From: Branchiostoma lanceolatum
Lineage: Eukaryota > Chordata > Leptocardii > Amphioxiformes > Branchiostomatidae
DNA: 64,000 nucleotides
Reading direction: 5' to 3'
NCBI RefSeq assembly: GCF_035083965.1
Contig: NC_089738.1
Location: forward strand, 282,501 to 346,500
The notes beneath the pieces are model-generated. The model saw only the letters and a program-made list of their open reading frames with translations, had not been told where the DNA came from and did no database searches. The translations under genes were made by a program, and so were the position numbers. Positions 1-12,300 of the stretch are shown in pieces. Numbering within the stretch: position 1 is the first letter of the stretch; every line of letters starts with the position of its first letter.

Positions 1-331
1 GGTGCTACTTTTTCACCGATAGCTGGCGCTGTAGATCGTTAGAACCTCTCAACTTAATTTGTTTGCTTTTCTTTGATGATATCAGTGCTATTGTTTGACA
101 TATTGATTTGTTTTGTATATATTCCTATGTTTAAATAAATAGATCGTTGTTGCTGTTCTTTTTAATAATCCTCAATATATATATATATATTTAAAAGTGA
201 GTTTTGTAGACGGACTACGTACTGAAAAAACCAACAGACATCGTATGTTGATATCTAAAGTAAATCGTTTGAGTGTGAAGGTTTTGTTGTAATTTCAGGC
301 TATGTATAGTTCATGGAAATGTCCAGCTCAC

Positions 332-3300
332 CGTAGGGTCCCCACACCGCCTCTCCATACTGCTTGTTTATCACGTAGTCAGGTGTGAGGTGAATGTAGT
401 CCCCGCCCTCCCCACAACCAGCCTTCTGTTTAACGTACGGACTGTCTCCATACAGGGGGTTCAGCTTATCCACCCTACAGTAGTCAGTCATGGAGGCATG
501 GAACTCAGTTTGGAGAGTTTATCACAGGTTTACTTACCGGAGGTTGAATAGGTGAGTACAGAGTTTTCTTCATACATCCATGTAAGCAGTTGGAATCTAC
601 CTACCGACGATTAGGTGACCGTCTGCCATATTCTTCGGGGCGGAAACGACTGGATCTACTTTGCACTGCAGCTAGGTGTCGCTGCTGCAGAGCGGAAATT
701 GCTATTCAAACGTGACGCACCTTCATTATCTTTTTCAACTTCTGCATTAGGCCATGTTGATTTTATTATATGGATGACATCCTAAAACTGATGCAAGCGT
801 AGGAATAAACAAAATTTTAACAAAAAAAATGCCTTCATTTTTAAATCTACGGGGTCAGGAAGGTTGAACAAATGACTAAACACACAGAGAATGGTATTCC
901 AAATAATGGATTCTTCATTTTTGGTCTTTCACATCTTCTTCATTGAGTTTGGCATTCTAGACATTAGTATTCATTTTCCGAAATATCTTTTTGCAATTGA
1001 CGGCATATATTTGCTCATATTGTACCTGCTTTGCACGATTTACACTATGGTAGAAAACGTTTTTTTTTTAAATAGACGAAAATTTATGCGCGCGCGGATG
1101 TCATCCATATAATCAGATCAACATGGCCTTACAGCAAATGGAGGGAGAGTTAGAGACAAGGCAGTTTACAATATTCAACCACCTCTAACCGTTACCAGTT
1201 GTCTCGTGCTCGGCGTATCCTCTCACCATCGCCACCTGGCGGCATTGTGAAGTATAACCCTGTCATTTACACCCTGAGGAAGTTAGCAGACGGTCCATGT
1301 TCTATCCCCTGATGAAACTTAAATGAAGAAAGTTGAATTGCTACGGAGAAATGGTTTGCTGGACATGTGTTTGAAGTTTAATCTATGGAAAGTGTTATTG
1401 AGGATGACTAAAAAAATGCTTTTCCCCTGAGGCGTTGTCAAAAGTACCTTATGTTTGCCCGTTCGAACAGTTCTGTTCTCGCCGGCTGATACTCCGGTTT
1501 GGCTGCCCACGACTTGGGGAGGAGGATCGTGATGTTCTTCAGGTACACGCGCCTGTTGCTGGCCTCGTACATGGCCTGTGACGTCTCTGTCAAGATTTCC
1601 TGTCAACAAAGTAGAACTTTCAGCAAGGCAAGGCAGTTCTGTGTACAAAAAGGATGTGCTAACTCACGTGACTTGAATGTAAGCATTGATCGCCATGCTG
1701 AATGGTTTAACCTGGAAGTTGCCTGGTGAATTTAGATTTATATTTGGCGCAAATTCAATTAAGGAACAAACCTACGTATACACCTGTCCACTTCTTCCTA
1801 GATCCTGAAGTCGAAAGCGCTCTGCCACAGAAAAAACAGCATGTGCAGGATGACAGTTACAGAAACCATACGTGCTGCTGCACTACCAAGGACGGCCGCT
1901 ACGACTTTCTTCTTTGTCTTCAAAAGACCTTCCCAAATAGCATTTCAATCCATCCATGTTTTTTTAATCTTATGCTGACCACTGATAAACGGAAAACCAC
2001 AACAGTCATCACACACAGACACACATAAAAATATCTCAATTTTTCATTGAGGTACGTATGAGTTAAATACTACCCATCATGTCATGATGACCATTACACA
2101 CAAATCTATAGGTCTGATTCTCCCCGACTCAGCCATCCAACATGGCTCTGTGATATCTCGTACCAAACACAATATTTGTCCCGTCTGCATGTTACGTCAT
2201 AGGGACATCTACATGTGGGGGCACTGCTATGTGTATTGAATTGTAGTTCAATCGGTCATCCCCTGACCCTCCCCTAAAGAGTATGTGTGGTTCACTAAAG
2301 AGACAACAAGAAAACATGAAAATTTACCTATCAAGTTGAAAAGAAAACGCTGTGTACAGTTGAGCTGCGCTCCTTTAAGATGCACATCATGCCAACAACT
2401 TGGCAGCCAAGATAGGCCAGATTCGGAAACCTTTGCCAAGAATATTTTCGGGTCTATGAGTCTGTCTGTCTGTTCTTTTTTCTGTCTGTCTGTCTGTCTG
2501 TTTGCTTATTTGTTAGGGAACAGCATACACTGAGAGGTTGTGGATGATATTTGCTCCCTCGGTTAGTACCAACAGGAAGTGTTTGTGTGTCTGGCAGGTG
2601 TGGTGTTCAGCTTCAAGAACAGTGTATCTAATAGATGTCATGTTCAGAACCAAGGACAGGTGTGGTTGTTTATCGTTAGTATTAATCATAAGCTGTAAGT
2701 GTGTGTATTCGAATAGTGTTCAGCACCAAGGACAGGTAGCTTGCTTGTGTGTGGGCAACTGGCCTGATTTAATCTTTTATTGTAACGGACTGCATAATTT
2801 TCCATTATTGGAAAATAAAGAAACTCAACAAGAAATCTACAACCTTTGTAATAAGTGAAAGACATCTTCTGTTCAAGTACCAATTAACTGTAAGTGAATC
2901 AAAAGCGTTGCCTGTACTAGGCTGTAGGCATGCATCCCTTACTAATACTAAATCGCCATAGAAGGTTGAGATTGAGATAGTTCAAAAGTGTCGCCTAGCA
3001 ATTCAAACAAGTACTGCAACTAGCAGAAGCTTTGCTCTCATGGATAAAAAGCGTGGATAGCAATGTTTACAACAGGTGCAATGGTTTTGCGTCAGCTGAC
3101 GTTCTGTTGAAAAGCATTTTGTATCTTCAACGCATTGAAAATACATGAATGAAACACTGACGACAGACGGACTGCTCATAACGGCTCATAGAGAGCGATA
3201 GTATGAATTTCCGCACGTCTCCGGGTCGTGTCACGGGAATTCGTCGTTTGCGACCTCGTGATTCATGATTGTATTTTTGGACAGACTCATCTCAACATCG

Positions 3301-6300
3301 CCACATACAGAACATAGTAATCTTGATAAGTAAGGTATTCCAAAGCCTTTATGAGGCAGTCTGGGGGATGGGTTGTTATCCTTCTACTGCCTTTTAGTTT
3401 TACATCAGGTCCCCATCTTCACGCCTAGGTGGAGTGAGGGAGGTCGAGTAAAGTTCTATTCCCAAGGGCACAGCAGGTGATTTAGGTGATTCAAACCCGG
3501 AACCACTGGGTTATGGGCCGAACACCCTGCCGTTACGCCACGCGACCCCACGGCCACGAAAATGCTTGTGTGAATAGTGTTTAGCATACAGAGCAGGTAT
3601 GCTTGTGTCTATGTGTGTGTGCAACTGTGTTAGTGTATGTGTGTAGAGTAAAAAAGCATCAAGCAGTACCAAACCGTCACTTGTTTGTGCGTGGACAACT
3701 GGTCTGATTGAATATTGAAGTAGGAAACTCGTCTTAAGTTAAGAGTTGTATATTTTGCCGTAGCACCTCTATGTTCATGGTCGCCTAAAATAGCGTCGGA
3801 TGGGCGTTTGAAACGTATGAGATTAAAGTTCAGTAACCCAATAGTAAAGACTAAATTTTGTTCTTCTTTCACGTGACCTGGATGTCTAATAGCGTCAACA
3901 TGGCGTCATGTGGCGCAAGTGGTAGAGCGCGCGGCTGTCAAACAATGGGACCCGGGATCTAATCCCAGGTTGTGCCCAGAGACATGTACGAACTTGCGCC
4001 CCGACGTTGTGCCCTTGGGAAAGGCACTTAACACGACTTTCCTCACTTCACTCAGGTGTAAATGAGCACCTAGCTCATCTAGGGTTAGGGACGTCCCTCG
4101 GATAGGACGTTAAATGGGGGTCCCGTGTTTGAGAAGAGTCACACATTTAGCACGTAAAAGAACCCACCACATCTTTCGAAAAAGAGTAGGGGCATGCCCC
4201 GGTGTGTGTGTACCCCCCAAAAAAGGGAATTTCCGGAGCAGCCTTCGTAACCCCTGCTTCTCCTAATGTGTCAGTAAAGTCATGCTTGTCTCGAGCATTG
4301 ATGTTTCTGACCTAGGGCGAAGAGATGCTGCTACAGTAAGAATTAGTTCAGTGCTTTCATGAGTGGCCCGGCCCTCTTCGGCCTTGCACTGAGCGAGTTC
4401 GTTAAAAAAAATATTCACAAGCGTAGAACTGAAACAATTTGCTTTTAGGCGTCGTTCTGTTGAAAGGCACTTGCTATGCACGTTCTGCGTTTTGTAAGTA
4501 CACTTATACTGTACAGACCGACTCCCATGGTTCATGGCGGGACCCTAAGACGTACATAGAGAAATTCAAAAACTCACTGTTGTACGATAAGGTCGTTATT
4601 TGCATAAATCATATCAGGTGACAATCTACAGTACACGACGTAACAGGTCAATTTAACAAGCACAAGGAAGGAGCCTGTCCTTTGTGCTTAACAGTACATA
4701 CACACAAATACAGGCACACACAATCACACACATCTGGCCTTAAAGTTGAGCACCACACATGTCAGACATGCAACCACACCTATCCTTGGTGCTGAACACC
4801 ATCCACACCGGAACATACCTGTCACTGCTGCTGCACGCCACACCTGACAGACATACAACCACACCTATCCTTGGTGCTGAACACCATCCACACCGGAACA
4901 TAACTGTCACTGCTGCTGCACGCCACACCTGACAGACATGCAACCACACCTATCCTTGGTGCTGATCACAACAAACACCGGAACATAACTGTCACTGCTG
5001 CTGCTCACCACACCTGACAGACATAAAACACCTATCCTTGGTGCTGAACACCATCCACACTGGAACATACCTGTCACTGCTGCTGCACGCCACACCTGAC
5101 AGACATACAACCACACCTATCCTTGGTGCTGAACACCATCCACACCGGAACATAACTGTCACTGCTGCTGCACGCCACACCTGGCAGACATGCAACCACA
5201 CCTAGCCTTGGTGCTGAACACCACAAACACCGGAACATACCTGTCACTGCTGCTGCACGCCACACCTGACAGACATACAACCACACCTAGCCTTGGTGCT
5301 GAACACCATTCACACTGGAACATACCTGTCACTGCTGCTGCACGCCACACCTGTCAGACATGCAACCACACCTAGCCTTGGTGCTGAACACCATCCACAC
5401 TGGAACATACCTGTCACTGCTGCTGCACGCCACACCTGACAGACATACAACCACACCTAGCCTTGGTGCTGAGCACCATCCACACTGGATACCTGTCACT
5501 GCTGCTGCACGCCACACCTGACAGACATACAACCGCACCTAGCCTTGGTGCTGAGCACCATCCACACTGGATACCTGTCACTGATGCTGCACGCCACACC
5601 TGACAGACATACAACCACACCTAGCCTTGGTGCTGAACACCATCCACACTGGAACATACCTGTCACTGCTGCTGCACGCCACACCTGACAGACATGCAAC
5701 CACACCTAGCCTTGGTGCTGAACACCATCCACACTGGAACATACCTGTCACTGCTGCTGCTCACCACACCTGACAGACATAAAACACCTATCCTTGGTGC
5801 TGATCACCATCCACACTGGAACATACCTGTCACTGCTGCTGCACGCCACACCTGACAGACATACAACCACACCTAGCCTTGGTGCTGAGCACCATCCACA
5901 CTGGATACCTGTCACTGCTGCTGCACGCCACACCTGACAGACATACAACCACACCTAGCCTTGGTGCTGAACACCATCCACACTGGAACATACCTGTCAC
6001 TGCTGCTGCACGCCACACCTGACAGACATGCAACCACACCTAGCCTTGGTGCTGAACACCATCCACACTGGAACATACCTGTCACTGCTGCTGCTCACCA
6101 CACCTGACAGACATAAAACACCTATCCTTGGTGCTGATCACCATCCACACTGGAACATACCTGTCACTGCAGCTGCACGCCATGCCTGTCAGACATGAGT
6201 ATAAGTTCCACACCTGTAACGTAACGTGACCTATTTATGTGCAGGAGCAGTTTACGTTCAGTTTGGGTCATGTCCACATGTCGCGGTGTATTATGCCAAA

Positions 6301-9300
6301 GCCTATTCTCATGAGCAACAAAGAACGTCATAAGTATGATCCTTAGCCATCTCTCTCTTTTATACAAAACAATGTAAAAGGTTCACGTCCAGCGACATAA
6401 CAGAATGAACGCCTGAAACAGTAACAACAAGTTGCACGGAAGCGTCATGCAGGACGTATTTCATATGTAATTCGACACCGCGTACTTCATCTTGTTTTTC
6501 TAACTTACACGATAGCTAGTATCTTTTAAACGTAGCTGACGTTAAACATTTCTTTGATATTCAGACTATCCATGGTGATTCGAGGTTTGAAATTCTTGCC
6601 AGTTTTAGGAAGGTTTGATGCAACCTACCGACCCCCGGTCAGATGATACATTTTTGCACGGCATAACATCATGGTCATGCGTTTATCACGTGAACGCCAC
6701 GTGCTGCTGATGTCGGGGAAATTCACAGCACAAACATTGTTTTCTTCCAGTATACATACATGCTCGCACGGCGTTAAACAGGCGGAGAAAAACTTACAGA
6801 CCATGCATTATTCTTGTTAGAATAGCTGATATTTCTGCCCATTGCTTTAGCATTTGGCTCTGTCCACGCGGTTTTAAGATAAATAACGTTTTGAATAAAT
6901 CGGACGTTAGTTGATCATGTAACGTTAAATGGTGCTGAAGCTGACAAATAGTTAAGTTTTTTTAAGTGCATTTTATTTGCATTTAACGATTTTGAACAAC
7001 GTGGTTTCGGAAAGTGAAAGCAGTAACCCTGTGCATCAGTGGCGATGACGCTGTGCACGGATTCCCGTGACACGACCAGAAGACGTACGGAAATCTATAC
7101 CGTCTGTCAAACATGATGATTTTTTAAACTTCAGTGCCAATTCTGTGCCAAGGGAATAGCTGAAGAGGGGATTGGCAGACGGTTATGATTTTTGGTATGT
7201 ACATACCTTAACTTATGATTGACAAGTTTGAAATTAATGGCAACTAAGCAAATCAGGACCTAACTTGCATTTTTAGGAAGAAATTCTATAATTTCGGTGT
7301 TTTCCATTGTATGACTAATATATATATAACACATGAATTTATGGCAGATGGAACATTAACAGATAACAAACATAAAAATAAAAATTTGCATAATTAATAT
7401 AAAATTGTACCATTCCCTTAGTGGTAAATGGTGGAAATTTCATACTTGTGATATGTCTTTTGTAATGTGCACAATGCCTCTTGCAGAAAAACAAAACGCC
7501 ATACACACTAGCCAATGCCACGTCATCCCTCCAAATAAGGATAAAAGTCAGACTAATCACGGTATAATTTACTATATTCATGTCTCACAGTTGTGTGCTA
7601 TGTACGTGTTGTTTTCACAGTACGGTACAAACTGTACGAGCAGGCAGATATGGTCCGGTCAAACCAGCAGACCGCCGCACAGACCCCCTCCTGTCCACTA
7701 GAGTCGTTCACGCGGGCAAGTCCGCCATGGCAACGGTGCTTCTGAAAAGTTGCATGAAGAGCATAAAATGTCTTCACACACGTACGAACAAGGTGGCGGA
7801 ACGTTGCGCAACGCTCGGGTTTGCAGGTAACGTAACACAACCAATTACCATCCGATCCATTCATTGCATCATGTCCACCACTGTTGACACTCTAAAGCGC
7901 GACCCAGACATCATGTCCACCACTGTTGACGCCCTGAAGCGCAACCGAGTCGACATGTCCACCACTGTTGACGCCCTGAAGCGCGACCAAGACGACATGT
8001 CCACAACTGTTGACACCTTGAAGCGCGACCAAGACGACATGTCCATCACTGTTGTCACCTTGAAGCGCGACCAAGTCGACATGTCCATCACTGTTGTCAC
8101 CTTGAAGCGCGACCAAGTCGACATGTCCATCACTGTTGTCACCTTGAAGCGCGACCAAGACGACATGTCCACAACTGTTGACACCTTGAAGCGCGACCAA
8201 GTCGACATGTCCACAACTGTTGACACCTTGAAGCGCGACCAAGACGACATGTCCATCACTGTTGTCACCTTGAAGCGCGACCAAGACGACATGTCCACAA
8301 CTGTTGACACCTTGAAGCGCGACCAAGTCGACATGTCCACAACTGTTGACACCTTGAAGCGCGACCAAGACGACATGTCCATCACTGTTGTCACCTTGAA
8401 GCGCGACCAAGTCGACATGTCCATCACTGTTGTCACCTTGAAGCGCGACCAAGACGACATGTCCACAACTGTTGACACCTTGAAGCGCGACCAAGACGAC
8501 ATGTCCATCACTGTTGTCACCTTGAAGCGCGACCAAGACGACATGTCCACAACTGTTGACACCTTGAAGCGCGACCAAGTCGACATGTCCATCACTGTTG
8601 TCACCTTGAAGCGCGACCAAGACGACATGTCCACAACTGTTGACACCTTGAAGCGCGACCAAGTCGACATGTCCATCACTGTTGTCACCTTGAAGCGCGA
8701 CCAAGACGACATGTCCACAACTGTTGACACCTTGAAGCGCGACCAAGACGACATGTCCACAACTGTTGACACCTTGAAGCGCGACCAAGACGACATGTCC
8801 ACAACTGTTGACACCTTGAAGCGCGACCCAGACGACATGTCCACCACTGTTGACACCTTGAAGCGCGACCAAGTCGACATGTCCACAACTGTTGACACCT
8901 TGAAGCGCGACCAAGACGACATGTCCACAACTGTTGACGCCCTGAAGCGCGACCGAGTCGACATGTCCACCACTGTTGACACCTTGAAGCGCGACCGAGT
9001 CGACATGTCCATCACTGTTGTCACCTTGAAGCGCGACCAAGACGACATGTCCACAACTGTTGACACCTTGAAGCGCGACCAAGACGACATGTCCACAACT
9101 GTTGACACCTTGAAGCGCGACCGAGTCGACATGTCCACCACTGTTGACACCTTGAAGCGCGACCGAGTCGACATGTCCATCACTGTTGTCACCTTGAAGC
9201 GCGACCAAGACGACATGTCCACAACTGTTGACACCTTGAAGCGCGACCAAGACGACATGTCCACAACTGTTGACACCTTGAAGCGCGACCAAGACGACAT

Positions 9301-12300
9301 GTCCATCACTGTTGTCACCTTGAAGCGCGACCAAGACGACATGTCCACAACTGTTGACACCTTGAAGCGCGACCAAGTCGACATGTCCATCACTGTTGTC
9401 ACCTTGAAGCGCGACCAAGACGACATGTCCACAACTGTTGACACCTTGAAGCGCGACCAAGTCGACATGTCCACAACTGTTGACACCTTGAAGCGCGACC
9501 AAGACGACATGTCCATCACTGTTGACACCTTGAAGCGCGACCAAGACGACATGTCCACAACTGTTGACACCTTGAAGCGCGACCAAAACGACATGTCCAC
9601 AACTGTTGACACCTTGAAGCGCGACCAAGTCGACATGTCCATCACTGTTGTCACCTTGAAGCGCGACCAAGACGACATGTCCACAACTGTTGACACCTTG
9701 AAGCGCGACCAAGACGACATGTCCATCACTGTTGTCACCTTGAAGCGCGACCAAGACGACATGTCCACAACTGTTGACACCTTGAAGCGCGACCAAGTCG
9801 ACATGTCCATCACTGTTGTCACCTTGAAGCGCGACCAAGACGACATGTCCACAACTGTTGACACCTTGAAGCGCGACCAAGACGACATGTCCATCACTGT
9901 TGTCACCTTGAAGCGCGACCAAGACGACATGTCCACAACTGTTGACACCTTGAAGCGCGACTAAGTCGACATGTCCATCACTGTTGTCACCTTGAAGCGC
10001 GACCAAGACGACATGTCCACAACTGTTGACACCTTGAAGCGCGACCAAGACGACATGTCCACAACTGTTGACACCTTGAAGCGCGACCAAGTCGACATGT
10101 CCACAACTGTTGACACCTTGAAGCGCGACCAAGACGACATGTCCACAACTGTTGACGCCCTAAAGCGCGACCGAGTCGACATGTCCACCACTGTTGACAC
10201 CTTGAAGCGCGACCGAGTCGACATGTCCATCACTGTTGTCACCTTGAAGCGCGACCAAGACGACATGTCCACAACTGTTGACACCTTGAAGCGCGACCAA
10301 GACGACATGTCCACAACTGTTGACACCTTGAAGCGCGACCGAGTCGACATGTCCATCACTGTTGTCACCTTGAAGCGCGACCAAGACGACATGTCCACCA
10401 CTGTTGACACCTTGAAGCGCGACCAAGACGACATGTCCACAACTGTTGACACCTTGAAGCGCGACCAAGACGACATGTCCATCACTGTTGTCACCTTGAA
10501 GCGCGACCAAGACGACATGTCCACAACTGTTGACACCTTGAAGCGCGACCAAGTCGACATGTCCACAACTGTTGACACCTTGAAGCGCGACCAAGTCGAC
10601 ATGTCCACCACTGTTGACACCTTGAAGCGCGACCAAGTCGACATGTCCACCACTGTTGACACCTTGAAGCGCGACCAAGACGACATGTCCACAACTGTTG
10701 ACACCTTGAAGCGCGACCGAGTCGACATGTCCATCACTGTTGTCACCTTGAAGCGCGACCAAGACGACATGTCCACAACTGTTGACACCTTGAAGCGCGA
10801 CCAAGACGACATGTCCACAACTGTTGACACCTTGAAGCGCGACCGAGTCGACATGTCCATCACTGTTGTCACCTTGAAGCGCGACCAAGACGAAATGTCC
10901 ACAACTGTTGACACCTTGAAGCGCGACCAAGACGACATGTCCACAACTGTTGACACCTTGAAGCGCGACCGAGTCGACATGTCCATCACTGTTGTCACCT
11001 TGAAGCGCGACCAAGACGACATGTCCACCACTGTTGACACCTTGAAGCGCGACCAAGACGACATGTCCACCACTGTTTACGCCCTGAAGCGCGACCAAGA
11101 CGACATGTCCACCACTGTTGACGCCCTGAAGCGCGACCAAGACGACATGTCCACCACTGTTGACGTCTTGAAGCGCGACCAAAACGACATGTCCACAACT
11201 GTTGACACCTTGAAGCGCGACCAAGACGACATGTCCACCACTGTTGACACCTTGAAGCGCGACCAAAACGACATGTCCACAACTGTTGACACCTTGAAGC
11301 GCGACCAAGACGACATGTCCACAACTGAACTGTTGACACCTTGAAGCGCGACCAAGACGACATGTCCACCACTGTTGACGCCCTGAAGCGCGACCAAGAC
11401 GACATGTCCACCACTGTTGACGTCTTGAAGCGCGACCAAAACGACATGTCCACAACTGTTGACACCTTGAAGCGCGACCAAGACGACATGTCCACCACTG
11501 TTGACACCTTGAAGCGCGACCAAAACGACATGTCCACCACTGTTGACACCTTGAAGCGCGACCAAAACGACATGTCCACAACTGTTGACGCCCTGAAGCG
11601 CGACCAAGACGACATGTCCACAACTGTTGACACCTTGAAGCGCGACCAAAACGACATGTCCACAACTGTTGACACCTTGAAGCGCGACCAAGACGACATG
11701 TCCACCACTGTTGACACCTTGAAGCGCGACCAAAACGACATGTCCACAACTGTTGACACCTTGAAGCGCGACCAAGACGACATGTCCACCACTGTTGACA
11801 CCTTGAAGCGCGACCAAGACGACATGTCCACAACTGAACTGTTGACACCTTGAAGCGCGACCAAGACGACATGTCCACCACTGTTGACTTCTTGAAGCGA
11901 GACCAAAGCGACATGTCCACCGCTATTGACTCCTTGAAGCGCGACCAAGACGACATGTCCACCACTGTTGACTTCTTGAAGCGAGACCAAAGCGACATGT
12001 CCACCACTGTTGACGCCCTGAAGCGCGACCAAGATGACATGTCCACCACTGTTGACTTCTTGAAGCGCGACCAAGACGACATGTCCACCACTGTTGACTT
12101 CTTGAAGCGCGACCAAGACGACATGTCCAAGATTCTTCATCAGTATTTTAAGTGAAAGTACAGGAGACAGTTTACAAGTTTAAAAAAGGGTTATCAATCA
12201 AGTCAACAAAGTTCGGCTACATTCTAACCGATGAGCTACTGGCATTCGCCCCAAATAATCGGGCACATGCGATCGAGACCTCCGACATGCCAAAACATAT

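Noticed and set aside
3905..3975. tRNA gene
   Set aside because: A/B boxes are present but the fold is degenerate and it is followed by a SINE body; the same applies near 14770, 29430 and 54150.
4740..6039. Series of ~69-codon minus-strand frames (MWLHVCQVWRAAAVTG...)
   Set aside because: Each is one and a half to two and a half units of the 85-bp minisatellite.
7861..11073. Long minus-strand open frames across the 42-bp array (e.g. 695 and 746 codons)
   Set aside because: The unit length is a multiple of 3 and lacks stops in several frames, so long frames arise automatically on both strands.
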